Source: Hymenobacter puniceus
GTDB lineage: Bacteria; Bacteroidota; Bacteroidia; Cytophagales; Hymenobacteraceae
DNA: 64,000 bases
NCBI RefSeq assembly: GCF_014333525.1
Contig: NZ_JACSCX010000007.1
Span: forward strand, 124,001 to 188,000
Direction: 5' to 3'
Part shown: positions 35,047-42,456 of the stretch, in pieces
How positions within the stretch are numbered: position 1 is the stretch's first letter
Layout: the number at the start of each line of letters is the position of its first letter
Notes under the pieces: model-generated
Told to the model about the DNA's origin: nothing
What the model saw: only the letters and a program-made list of their open reading frames with translations
The model's database searches: none
Translations under genes and position numbers: made by a program

Positions 35047-36429
35047 CTATCGGCTTTGCTGCACCCCGGCCAGATACGCTTCTCGAGCCTCACTGAGCAG
35101 ACGCAGGATGGTAGCGCGCTGGCGCAGCAGGCCTTCCATTGTGGGGCGCTGCTTCCGAAACAGGCGCAGGGCCCGCAGCCGCCGCAGCCGGCCAGCCAGC
35201 TTGTTGGCATAGTACAAGGCAAAAAAGCCGGTGGGCGGCAGACTCATACCGTAAAGCAGCGTCCAGCGCCAGTGCTGCGTGAAGTGATGCACCAGCGCAA
35301 TCTGGGCCGCGTAGCCGAGGCTGAACGTAATCATGCCCACCACCAGCATGATGGGGGCCACAAACTCCACTTCCTTGGTGGCGCGCTTAGCCACCATCGA
35401 GGGCAGCTTGTAAGGCAGGTAGTTGTTGATAACGCCATACAGATACACGGGCAGCCCCAGCGCCAGCTTGAGGCCGGCTGCTACAGCGCGGCTGGTGCGG
35501 GTGTCGGGGCGGCCGGTGCGCTCCAGGGCATCGTCGGTGAGGCCGAGGCGCTTGAGGTCGGTCAGGTAGGCCGTCAGCTTCTCGCGCACTTCGCCCAGGT
35601 GGTCGGGGTCGTGCCTCTCGAAGTAGGCCACCGCCTGCAGCAGCGTGCGGCTCAACTGGAAGTTGTCGTAGAGCGTGCGCGGGTCGTCCTGAATGAGGTG
35701 GCCGGTGAAGGTGCGCTCCAGCTGCTGCACCAGCTCATCCTCGGCCGCGTCGCGGGTGATGACGAGGTGCTGCTCCAGATACTGCCGGATGTCTTCGGTA
35801 AGCTGGTCGGCGGCGGCGGAAGGGTCCTGGTAGTAGGCGGCAGCGTAGTCGGCCACCCGGATGGGTGGGGCCACGTTCACCAGTACGTCGGAGCGGAACC
35901 GCTGGGGGTCGAAGTAGTTGATGCCCACCGGCAGTACCTGCAGGCCCAGCGTGAAGTTATGCCGCGCCTCGGCGCCCAGCGCAATGCGGGCCGCCCCGGT
36001 TTTGAGGGGCCGCAGGCGCCGCTCGCTCACGCTGGTGCCCTCCGGAAAAATCATGACCGTGCCGCCCTTTTCCAGGTAGTCGTAGCACTTGCCAAAGGTG
36101 GCCTCGTTTTGGGCGGCCAGCTGCTCGGGCGTGGCAGCTTCGGCACCGGTTTCCAGGTCCTGGCGGCGGTAAATCGGGATGGAATTGCCGGAGGTGAGCA
36201 GCGCCCGGGAAACCGGATTCTTGAAAAAGGTGCTCTTGGCCAGAAACGCAATGGGCTGGCGGCGGTTGGCGGCCACCACCAGCGGGTCCATGAGCGTGTT
36301 GGGGTGGTTGCTCACCATCAGCAGCGGCCCCGGCGTCTGCAGCCGGTCGCGGTGGCGGATTTCGAGACGACGAAAGAACACGCGCAGCGCAACCTGCACA
36401 AACGGCTTGATGACGGTGTAGAAGAGCAT
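35047..36429 (-). CDS. 1-acyl-sn-glycerol-3-phosphate acyltransferase-like protein
   Basis: 460 residues from MLFYTVIKP at 36429; a start 24 codons earlier is possible. The PlsC domain is in the first 230 residues with the catalytic NHPNTLMD (HX4D), the substrate motif PIYRR and FPEGTSVSE. Two or three membrane helices near the C-terminus (VAPIMLVVGMITFSLGYAA, WRWTLLYGMSLPPTGFFALY) make it longer than simple PlsC proteins. It probably acylates lysophosphatidic acid or a related lipid at the inner membrane. Confidence 0.9.
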   Translation of the reverse strand: MLFYTVIKPFVQVALRVFFRRLEIRHRDRLQTPGPLLMVSNHPNTLMDPLVVAANRRQPIAFLAKSTFFKNPVSRALLTSGNSIPIYRRQDLETGAEAATPEQLAAQNEATFGKCYDYLEKGGTVMIFPEGTSVSERRLRPLKTGAARIALGAEARHNFTLGLQVLPVGINYFDPQRFRSDVLVNVAPPIRVADYAAAYYQDPSAAADQLTEDIRQYLEQHLVITRDAAEDELVQQLERTFTGHLIQDDPRTLYDNFQLSRTLLQAVAYFERHDPDHLGEVREKLTAYLTDLKRLGLTDDALERTGRPDTRTSRAVAAGLKLALGLPVYLYGVINNYLPYKLPSMVAKRATKEVEFVAPIMLVVGMITFSLGYAAQIALVHHFTQHWRWTLLYGMSLPPTGFFALYYANKLAGRLRRLRALRLFRKQRPTMEGLLRQRATILRLLSEAREAYLAGVQQSR

Positions 36430-36718
36430 AGTCAGCAAGTACGGCGGAACCAGATAAATAGCCAACCCGCCGCCGCCATCCGTCCCGATTATCGACGGCA
36501 AAAACCGACTTTTGTTCCGTATTCAAGCGGCATGCATTTTACCGCTGAAGCAGCTGCCACGGCGCTTTCCCCTATCATTGCCCGGACTTTTGCCAGATGC
36601 CGTCAGCCCCACGCATGTCCACCTGACAGGCGGCAGACGGCTTTCGGTTTTGAACACCGGCCCCGTTTCGGATTTCGGCAAACTCCGGCGGCCTTATATA
36701 TCGTATAGGATAGCCACT

Positions 36719-37570
36719 ATGCTGCACCCCTACCGTTTGCTTTTTCTTCTGCTGGGCGCACTGCTGCTTTTGCCCGGCATCACCCCGGCGCAGCAGCCTG
36801 CACCCGTCGCCGCACCATCCACCACCCCAGCTACGGAGGCGGAGGTATTGCGCCAGGCCACGCAGCTGATGCAAAACCGCCAGTACGAGTCGGCCTGGAA
36901 ACTGCTCAACGGCTTCGACCCCAAGCACCGCCGCCCGGCCGTGGCACTCAAGCAAACCGAGCTGGCCCTCAACTATTACCTCCGCAGCCGCGAGTTGGAA
37001 GGCTTCGGCTTCGTGGACGTGAAGCCGCTGGAGCGCCTGGATTCGTTGCGGGAGCATTTCACGCGCGCCGCCATCCGCTACCCGTTTGCGGTGGAAACGG
37101 TGCTCAAGAACCTGATCCGGCAGCACCCCACCAACTACCGCCTGCACCGCGCCCTCGCCGACTACTACTACCAAACCGAGCAATGCAGCTGCGCCGAAGC
37201 CGACAAGTCGCCGGCACAGCTCTACGCCCTGATGGTGCGCTATTACAACACCGCCCACCAGCATGGCCTCGGCGACTTCAGCTCCTATTTCGCGCTGGGC
37301 TACGCCCGCCAGAGCCTTCGCCAGTTTGCCGAAAGTGTGCCCGCCTACACCCGCGCCATTGCGTTGCGGCCCACCTACGCCCCGGCGCACTTTCAGCTGG
37401 CCTACAGCTACACCGTGCTCAAAAAACTGCCCCTGGCCCTACAGGAAGCCCGCGCCGCCGCCCGCTACTTCGACGACCCCACCGCCAAGAGCGACGCGAC
37501 GTATCTGGCCGAAAACCTGGAAAAAAAGATTGCGCAGGCCAAAAAACCGACGGCAACCAAGAAGAAATAA
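36719..37570 (+). CDS. exported tetratricopeptide-repeat protein
   Basis: 283 residues from MLHPYRLLFLL at 36719, with a signal peptide ending TPAQQ. TPR-like helices cover about 45-80 and 175-260 (SSYFALGYARQSLRQFAES and YAPAHFQLAYSYTVLKKLPL). The tail is Lys-rich (KKPTATKKK). TPR proteins bind partners; which ones is unknown. The gene is divergent from the acyltransferase and ends in a strong terminator. Confidence 0.82.
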   Translation: MLHPYRLLFLLLGALLLLPGITPAQQPAPVAAPSTTPATEAEVLRQATQLMQNRQYESAWKLLNGFDPKHRRPAVALKQTELALNYYLRSRELEGFGFVDVKPLERLDSLREHFTRAAIRYPFAVETVLKNLIRQHPTNYRLHRALADYYYQTEQCSCAEADKSPAQLYALMVRYYNTAHQHGLGDFSSYFALGYARQSLRQFAESVPAYTRAIALRPTYAPAHFQLAYSYTVLKKLPLALQEARAAARYFDDPTAKSDATYLAENLEKKIAQAKKPTATKKK

Positions 37571-37574
37571 CACG

Positions 37575-37617
37575 AAGCGCCCCGCATTACAATAGTGGTT
37601 TGTAATGCGGGGCGCTT
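37575..37617. terminator. bidirectional hairpin terminator
   Basis: A perfect 18-bp stem (37575-37592 with 37600-37617, AAGCGCCCCGCATTACAA) has the loop TAGTGGT. It lies between the convergent TPR gene and the aromatic operon end. Confidence 0.88.
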
Positions 37618-37638
37618 TGCTACAGATGATGCAAACGG

Positions 37639-38712
37639 CTACTCGCCTTCCATCACGCGGTTTTGGCGGGCAATGGACTCCAGGTGCACTGCTGCCAGGT
37701 ATTGCTCCACGAACTCGTGGGTGAGGCCAAGCGTGGCGCCCTGGCGCTGGGCGCGTTCCAGCACCTCGTTCCAGCGGCTGGTTTGCAGAATGGTGATGTC
37801 GTTTTCCTTTTTGTAGAGGCCAATCTTCTCGGCCACGGCCATGCGGCGGCCCAGCAGCTGCATAATCTCAGCATCGAGCTGGTTGATTTGCTCGCGCAAG
37901 CTGGACAGCGCCGTCAGGAACTCGCGCTGGTCGGTGGTTTCGTGACGCCACACCAGCGCCTCAATCAGGTCGCGCAGCACCTCGGGCGTGATTTGCTGCT
38001 TGGCGTCGCTCCAGGCGTTATCGGGGTCGATGTGCGATTCAATCATGTTGCCCTCGAAGCCCAGGTTGAGGGCCTGCTGCGCCACACCAAATAGCGTGTC
38101 GCGGCGGCCGCAGATGTGGCTGGGGTCGCAGAGCAGCGGCATTTCGGGGTGGCGGCGTTTCATTTCGATGGGCAGGTGCCACATGGGCGCGTTGCGGAAG
38201 TCGGTGTTGCCGTAGCTGCTGAAGCCCCGATGAATCAACCCAACCTGCTCCAAACCCGCCTTCTGCAGCCGCTCCACGGCCCCTACCCACAACTCCAGCT
38301 CGGGGTGAATGGGATTTTTGACGAGTACCGGCACCTGCACACCGCGCAGCACGTTGGCAATTTCCTGCACCGAAAACGGGTTGCCGGTGGTGCGCGCGCC
38401 CACCCACAGAATATCCACCCCAAAGGCCAGACAGTCCTCCACGTGCTTGGCGGTGGCCACTTCCACGGCCACCGGTAGGCCGGTCAGCTCACTGGCTTTC
38501 TTCAGCCACGGCAAACCCTTGGTGCCCACGCCCTCGAAGCCGCCGGGCTTGGTTCGGGGTTTCCAGATGCCGGCGCGCAACGCCTGCACTTTGCTGGTGG
38601 CGGCCAGGCGCTGGCAGGTTTCCAGCACTTGTTCTTCGGTTTCAGCCGAGCAGGGCCCGGAAATGAGGTAAGGCTTGTCGTCGGGCTGGCGGTTAAAAAG
38701 GGTTGATTTCAT
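37639..38712 (-). CDS. bifunctional DAHP synthase / chorismate mutase
   Basis: 357 residues. Residues 1-260 are a type I-beta DAHP synthase (KPYLISGPCSAET, GIWKPRTKPGGFEG, HRGFSSYG, CDPSHICGRRD) that condenses PEP and erythrose-4-phosphate, the first shikimate step. Residues 270-355 are an AroQ-type chorismate mutase (LREQINQLDAEIMQLLGRRM, IGLYKKEND) that makes prephenate. It is the last gene of the pheA operon. The fusion lets the pathway entry and branch enzymes be made together. Feedback sensing through the mutase domain is known in relatives but cannot be seen here. Confidence 0.96.
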   Translation of the reverse strand: MKSTLFNRQPDDKPYLISGPCSAETEEQVLETCQRLAATSKVQALRAGIWKPRTKPGGFEGVGTKGLPWLKKASELTGLPVAVEVATAKHVEDCLAFGVDILWVGARTTGNPFSVQEIANVLRGVQVPVLVKNPIHPELELWVGAVERLQKAGLEQVGLIHRGFSSYGNTDFRNAPMWHLPIEMKRRHPEMPLLCDPSHICGRRDTLFGVAQQALNLGFEGNMIESHIDPDNAWSDAKQQITPEVLRDLIEALVWRHETTDQREFLTALSSLREQINQLDAEIMQLLGRRMAVAEKIGLYKKENDITILQTSRWNEVLERAQRQGATLGLTHEFVEQYLAAVHLESIARQNRVMEGE

Positions 38713-38738
38713 GAATTTGAAAGTTGTGAGGGTTTACC

Positions 38739-38847
38739 AGAACGTCATTCCGAGCTTGCCGAGGAATCTCGCGTGTTGACGTTGTGGTAGTATTAATTTT
38801 ACCACACCAGCGAGATGCTTCGGCTACGCCTCTGCATGACGTTCTGG
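38739..38847. repeat. inverted repeat, CGTCATTCC family, in the aromatic operon
   Basis: CAGAACGTCATTCCGAGC at 38739 is mirrored by GCATGACGTTCTGG ending at 38847, with GAGGAATCTCGC and GCGAGATGCTTCGG inside. It fills the gap between tyrA and the DAHP synthase gene. Confidence 0.8.
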
Positions 38848-38856
38848 CGGCCGTTC

Positions 38857-39702
38857 TCACGGCAGAATTTTACGGATGTGGTTGGCTTGTTGAATACTGT
38901 CGGTCAGGCCGTTGTAGTCTTCGCGGGCCAGCAGCTCGCGCAGGTGCTGCAGCTGGTGCAGATGCTCGTCCAGCACGTCGAGCACGTTGAGGCGGTTTTG
39001 GCGGAAGATGGGCACCCAGGTAGCCGGCGCGCTCTTGGCCAGCCGCACCGTCGACTCAAAGCCACCGCTGGCCAGATCGAAGATGCGCTGTTCTTCCTTC
39101 TCTTTTTCCAGCACGGTGAGGGCCAGCGCGAAGGAGGTGATGTGCGAGATGTGCGACACGTAAGCGGTGTGCAGATCGTGTTCGGCGGCGCCCAGGTAGA
39201 GCAGCCGCATGGGCAGCGCCTGAAACAGCTGTTCTACCACGCGCACGGCATCCGGGTCGCTGTGCGCCGTGTCGCAGAGCACCACCGTCTTGCCCTCAAA
39301 CAGCCCCGAAATAGCTGCCTCCGGCCCCGAGTGCTCGGTGCCCGCCATCGGGTGCGCTGCCACGAAGCGGCCCCGCCGTGGGTGGTCGGCCACGGCCGCC
39401 AGCAGCGCCTGCTTGGTCGAGCCTACGTCGATGACCACCTGATGCGGCTCCGTCACGTCGAGTACCAGCGGCAGCACCGTCACCAGCGCATCCATCGGCA
39501 CGGCCACCACTATCAGGTCGGCGCGGCGCACAGCCGCCGTCAGGTCGGCTTCAATTTCGGCCACCAACTCCAGTTCCAGCGCCCGGCGAGCGTGGGTAGG
39601 GCTGCTTTCCACCCCGATGATGTGCCGGGCCAGCCCGTGCTGGCGCAGGCTGAGCGCCAACGAGCCACCGATAAGGCCTAGGCCGATGATGGTAATAGTC
39701 AT
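38857..39702 (-). CDS. tyrA: prephenate dehydrogenase
   Basis: 281 residues. An N-terminal Rossmann fold starts ITIIGLGLIGGSLALSL (GxGxxGG for NAD). DLIVVAVPMDA, VIDVGSTKQALL and AAHPMAGTEHSGP are the catalytic and substrate motifs of TyrA, with the HPMAGTE histidine. The C-terminal helical domain dimerises. It converts prephenate to 4-hydroxyphenylpyruvate for tyrosine. It is third in the operon, downstream of the aminotransferase. Confidence 0.96.
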   Translation of the reverse strand: MTITIIGLGLIGGSLALSLRQHGLARHIIGVESSPTHARRALELELVAEIEADLTAAVRRADLIVVAVPMDALVTVLPLVLDVTEPHQVVIDVGSTKQALLAAVADHPRRGRFVAAHPMAGTEHSGPEAAISGLFEGKTVVLCDTAHSDPDAVRVVEQLFQALPMRLLYLGAAEHDLHTAYVSHISHITSFALALTVLEKEKEEQRIFDLASGGFESTVRLAKSAPATWVPIFRQNRLNVLDVLDEHLHQLQHLRELLAREDYNGLTDSIQQANHIRKILP

Positions 39703-39724
39703 GATCTGGTTGTCTTTATTGTTG

Positions 39725-39872
39725 AAACGTCATGCTGAGCGAAGTCGAAGCATCTCTACCTCTGGCTAATCAATACCATTACAACAAAGCGGTAGAGATG
39801 CTTCGACTTCGCTCAGCATGACAGTTAGCCTCTACCGAGATGCTTTGGCTCCGTCTCTGCATGACGTTCTGG
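39725..39872. repeat. inverted repeat plus partial second copy, CGTCATGC family
   Basis: AACGTCATGCTGAGCGAAG near 39727 is mirrored by CTTCGCTCAGCATGACAGTT ending 39826. A further partial copy (GAGATGCTTTGG to GCATGACGTTCTGG, 39837-39872) follows and encodes the C-terminal end of the aminotransferase. Confidence 0.8.
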
Positions 39873-41057
39873 TGGCGCTTTTTCCCACTCCCGCACCCGG
39901 TCCAGCGCCTCGCGCAGTACACTTTCCGGCTGGCAAAGGCTGGCCCGGATGTAGCCGCTGCCGTTGCTGCCGAAGATGCCGCCCGGCGTCAGAAACACCC
40001 GGGCGCCGGCCAGCACGGCGTCGCTCAGGACGTAGCCGTCGGCAAAACCAGCCGGCACGGCGGCCCAGATAAATAGGCCCACCTGCCCGGTCGCGGGCGC
40101 ACAGCCCACGGCTTGCAGCAGTTCCACCACCAGTTCCCGGCGGGCGCGGTAGGTGGCGTTGAGGTCCCGGAACCAGTCGTTGCTTAATGCTAGCGCCGCC
40201 ACAGCTGCCTGCTGCACCGGCAGGAACATGCCTGAGTCCATGTTGCTTTTGAAGCGCAGCACGTCGGCCAGCACATCGGCGCGGCCGGCCAGCATGCCCA
40301 CGCGCCAGCCGGCCATGTTGTGGCTCTTGCTGAGCGAGTTGAGCTCCACGGCCACCTCCCTTGCCCCGGGCACTGCCAGCAAGCTCAGGGGCGGCGTTTC
40401 GTTGAGGATGAAGCCGTACGGGTTGTCGTGCACCAGCAGGATCTGGTGGGCTTTGGCAAACGCCACGAGGCGCGACAGGAATGGGAGGTCGGCCGCCGTG
40501 CCGGTGGGCATGTGCGGGTAGTTGACCAGCATCAGCTTCACCCGCGAGAGGTCGGTGGCGGCTAGCGCCTCCAGGTCGGGCAGCCAGCCGGTGGCTTCAG
40601 TGAGGTCGTACTCCCGGATTTCGGCCCCGCAGATTTCGGCCACGGCGCGGTAGGTGGGGTAGCCGGGGTTCGGAATCAGCACCTCATCCCCGGCTTCCAG
40701 AAACGTCATGGCTATGTGCATGAGCCCTTCTTTCGAGCCCAGCAGCGGCAGCACTTCGGTGGCCGCATCCAACGTCACGCCGTACTGGCGCTGGTAGAAA
40801 TCAGCCATGGCCTGGCGCAGGGCGGGAGTGCCCTGGTAGCCCTGGTAGCCGTGGGCCGTGGGTTGGGCGGCCGTGGTGGCCAGCGCCGCCAGCACGCTGG
40901 CATGCGGCGGCAAATCGGGGCTACCAATGCCGAGGTTGATGATGTTGGCGCCGGCCGCATTGAGGGCTGCCAGCTCACGCAGCTTGCGCGAGAAGTAGTA
41001 TTCGCCGGTGTGCGCCAGGCGGCTGGCGACGGGAATTTGCAGAGTGTTTTCTGTCAT
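39825..41057 (-). CDS. class I/II aminotransferase (aromatic pathway)
   Basis: 410 residues. The PLP fold is complete: NLGIGSPDLPPHASV at the start, GSKEGLMHI, NPGYPTYRAV, NYPHMPTG, HDNPYGFI and the PLP lysine in SLSKSHNMAGWRVGM. Its place between pheA and tyrA suggests it transaminates phenylpyruvate and hydroxyphenylpyruvate, or prephenate. Its ATG at 41057 lies inside the end of a repeat element, and the last 15 or so residues (PERHAETEPKHLGRG) come from another, so both ends have been reshaped by repeats. Confidence 0.92.
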   Translation of the reverse strand: MTENTLQIPVASRLAHTGEYYFSRKLRELAALNAAGANIINLGIGSPDLPPHASVLAALATTAAQPTAHGYQGYQGTPALRQAMADFYQRQYGVTLDAATEVLPLLGSKEGLMHIAMTFLEAGDEVLIPNPGYPTYRAVAEICGAEIREYDLTEATGWLPDLEALAATDLSRVKLMLVNYPHMPTGTAADLPFLSRLVAFAKAHQILLVHDNPYGFILNETPPLSLLAVPGAREVAVELNSLSKSHNMAGWRVGMLAGRADVLADVLRFKSNMDSGMFLPVQQAAVAALALSNDWFRDLNATYRARRELVVELLQAVGCAPATGQVGLFIWAAVPAGFADGYVLSDAVLAGARVFLTPGGIFGSNGSGYIRASLCQPESVLREALDRVREWEKAPPERHAETEPKHLGRG

Positions 41058-41236
41058 TGCGAGGACGAAGGACGAAGCAATCCTTCCTCTAAAAAGTGTG
41101 AGCGTTAATTCACAGATAACCCTTCCAGCTTGAGTTTACTGCTTGGTGTACTATGCTACTGCCGGAGGGCTTTGAGCTTAGGGTTGGTTATCTCACGGAG
41201 AGGACGGATTGCGTCGTCGTGCCTCCTCGCAATGAC
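41053..41236. repeat. about 184-bp MITE-like element at the pheA-aminotransferase junction
   Basis: The ends are inverted: GTCATTGCGAGGACGAAGG at 41053 and CTCCTCGCAATGAC ending 41236, with TTCCTCTAAAAAGTGTGAGC and TATCTCACGGAGAGGACGG just inside. The centre CTACTGCCGGAGGGCTTTG also occurs in a second copy at 46870-47041 in the same orientation. It encodes the end of pheA and supplies the aminotransferase start codon. Confidence 0.8.
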
Positions 41237-42069
41237 AACTCCTCTTCATCCCAGCTCCCGCGGCGGTAGGCACCCAGCACCCGCAGTTCCTCGGTCACTA
41301 ACGCCAGATCAGCAAGCAAAGCCACCAATTGGGCCATTTTATTGAACTCGACATCGGCGTGGAAGCCGTAATGCCAGGGCTGGCCGGGCCGCGGGCACGA
41401 CTGAAGTTTGCTCAGGTTGAGGCCGTGCGCCGCCACGCGCACCAGCACGTTGGCCAAACTGCCGGGTTCGTGCGCTACACAAAAGTACAGCGAAGCCTTG
41501 TCGGCGTGCGGGTCAGTAAGGGCAGTTTCGGCGCGCTCCAGCACCAGAAACCGGGTGTAGTTGTGCGGGTCGTCGTGGATGGCGGGAACCAATATGTGCA
41601 GACCGAACAGCGCGGCGGCCTGGGCCCCGGCTACCACGGCCGCGCCCGGCGTACCAGTTTCGGCCAGCCACTGGGCGCTGCGGCCGGTGTCGTCGGTTTC
41701 CACTAGCTTCCAGTCGGGGTGGCTGTCCAGGAAGGTGCCGCACTGACGCAGCGCCATGGGGTGCGAGTGCACGGTGCGCACGTCGGCCAGCGTGGTGCCG
41801 GGCCGCGCCAGCAGGTGCTGATGGATGGGCAGGTACACTTCGCCGGTAATCTGCACGGCGTGGCGCTCCAGCAGCAGATAGTTGGGCAGGATGCTGCCGG
41901 CCAGCGAGTTTTCCATGGCCATAAGCCCGGCCTCGGCGGTGCCCTGCACTACGTGCGTCACCACCTCGGCAAAGGTGGCGCAGGCCCGCAGCGCCGGCGC
42001 CAGACCGAAATACCGGCGGGCGGCTACCTCGTGGAAACTTCCCTGAAAACCCTGAATGGAAACGTGCAT
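41188..42069 (-). CDS. pheA: prephenate dehydratase
   Basis: 293 residues from MHVSIQGFQGSFHE at 42069. The PDT domain (1-185) has GLMAMENSLAGSI and the catalytic NYTRF motif (DPHNYTRFLVLE). A C-terminal ACT domain (about 200-275: SLYFCVAHEPGSLANVLVRV) would bind phenylalanine for feedback control. It turns prephenate into phenylpyruvate. It is the first gene of the operon, directly after the two attenuators. The last 15 residues (SLRGGTTTQSVLSVR) are encoded by a repeat element and lie beyond the normal domain end. Confidence 0.96.
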   Translation of the reverse strand: MHVSIQGFQGSFHEVAARRYFGLAPALRACATFAEVVTHVVQGTAEAGLMAMENSLAGSILPNYLLLERHAVQITGEVYLPIHQHLLARPGTTLADVRTVHSHPMALRQCGTFLDSHPDWKLVETDDTGRSAQWLAETGTPGAAVVAGAQAAALFGLHILVPAIHDDPHNYTRFLVLERAETALTDPHADKASLYFCVAHEPGSLANVLVRVAAHGLNLSKLQSCPRPGQPWHYGFHADVEFNKMAQLVALLADLALVTEELRVLGAYRRGSWDEEELSLRGGTTTQSVLSVR

Positions 42070-42094
42070 GAGAAAGTAACTGAGTAAAGGCAAT

Positions 42095-42122
42095 AAAAAA
42101 GGGCCTCCGTGTGTGGGGCCCT
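42095..42122 (-). terminator. terminator of the second attenuator
   Basis: Read on the minus strand: AGGGCC, then CC-ACACAC-GG as an inner stem, a bulged A, then GGCCCT and TTTTTT. It stands 26 bases before the pheA start, so if it forms the operon is not transcribed. Confidence 0.85.
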
Positions 42123-42166
42123 GTCGTTGGTGGTAAGCTGGCTTTCAGCTTAGGCAACACGGGGCC
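42117..42166 (-). promoter_or_regulatory. antiterminator of the second attenuator
   Basis: GGCCCCGTGTTG (42166-42155, the last codons of the second leader) can pair with CAACGACAGGGCC (42129-42117), which contains the 5' arm of the terminator: five, two and four pairs with one mismatch and one bulge. The two pairings exclude each other. A 7-bp hairpin TAAGCTG / CAGCTTA (42152-42134) between them starts on the leader stop codon. A ribosome stalled on the Phe/Tyr codons would leave the antiterminator free to form. Confidence 0.7.
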
Positions 42167-42224
42167 GATTCTTCTGATAGAAGAAAGTGGCGCAGGTAAA
42201 AAAGTAGCGCAGGCTGGTAGTCAT
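42150..42224 (-). CDS. leader peptide 2 of the pheA operon (Phe/Tyr-rich)
   Basis: A 24-codon frame from the ATG at 42224 to a TAA at 42150. Residues 7-16 read YFFTCATFFY, that is four Phe and two Tyr in ten positions. It lies immediately upstream of a terminator and pheA. This is the arrangement of classical attenuator leader peptides, where slow decoding of the named amino acid decides whether the transcript continues. It begins 16 bases after the T run of the first attenuator. No homology is claimed; the evidence is codon content plus the RNA pairings. Confidence 0.8.
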   Translation of the reverse strand: MTTSLRYFFTCATFFYQKNRPRVA

Positions 42225-42240
42225 GGGCAGATGCGGGCGT

Positions 42241-42272
42241 AAAAAAAGCGCCTCCCGGGGTCGGGAGGCGCT
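42241..42272 (-). terminator. terminator of the first attenuator
   Basis: A perfect 11-bp GC-rich stem, AGCGCCTCCCG with CGGGAGGCGCT (42272-42262 and 42257-42247), has the loop ACCC and seven T residues at 42247-42241. On the minus strand it lies between leader peptide 1 and leader peptide 2. Confidence 0.92.
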
Positions 42273-42330
42273 GCAGTTTTTCTGGTTGAAAAAGCTACAC
42301 GGCGGCTACCCGACTACGCGGTGGCGTAGT
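42260..42330 (-). promoter_or_regulatory. protector and antiterminator of the first attenuator
   Basis: Three exclusive pairings are visible on the minus strand. ACTACGC / GCGTAGT (42330-42313, 7 bp, loop CACC) covers the last two Tyr codons and the leader stop. GTCGGGTAGCCGC (42314-42302) can instead pair with GCGCCTCCCGAC (42271-42260): six straight pairs, a bulge, two pairs, a mismatch, three pairs. That region is also the 5' arm of the terminator. This is the 1:2, 2:3, 3:4 logic of classical attenuation. Confidence 0.75.
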
Positions 42331-42373
42331 AGAAGCAGTAGCTAAAGTAAAAGCGGGCCGTGGGCTGCAGCAT
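42314..42373 (-). CDS. leader peptide 1 of the pheA operon (Phe/Tyr-rich)
   Basis: A 19-residue peptide, MLQPTARFYFSYCFYYATA, from the ATG at 42373 to a TAG at 42314. Residues 8-16 hold three Phe and four Tyr. Its last Tyr codons are part of the protector hairpin. The peptide has no other evident purpose; its position upstream of a terminator and of the Phe/Tyr operon makes it a sensor of charged tRNA-Phe and tRNA-Tyr. It is too short for normal gene callers. Confidence 0.85.
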   Translation of the reverse strand: MLQPTARFYFSYCFYYATA

Positions 42374-42423
42374 GAGTGTGAGGTGCTTAACGTCGGCAAG
42401 GTGGCACCCACAGCTCGGACTTC

Positions 42424-42456
42424 CAAATTATTTCCTGAAAAAGCCGGGCCGCTCAA
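42424..42456 (-). promoter_or_regulatory. candidate promoter of the attenuated pheA operon
   Basis: On the minus strand TTG (42456-42454) is followed after 22 bases by ATAATTTG (42431-42424), close to TAnnTTTG. Transcription would begin near 42417, about 45 bases before leader peptide 1. The gap 42374-42730 otherwise shows no gene; its other half leads to the outer membrane protein gene. Confidence 0.45.

Noticed and set aside
35056..36708. 550-codon plus-strand frame over the acyltransferase gene
   Set aside because: The minus strand carries a complete PlsC domain with catalytic motifs; the opposite frame has His/Gln/Gly-rich shadow composition.
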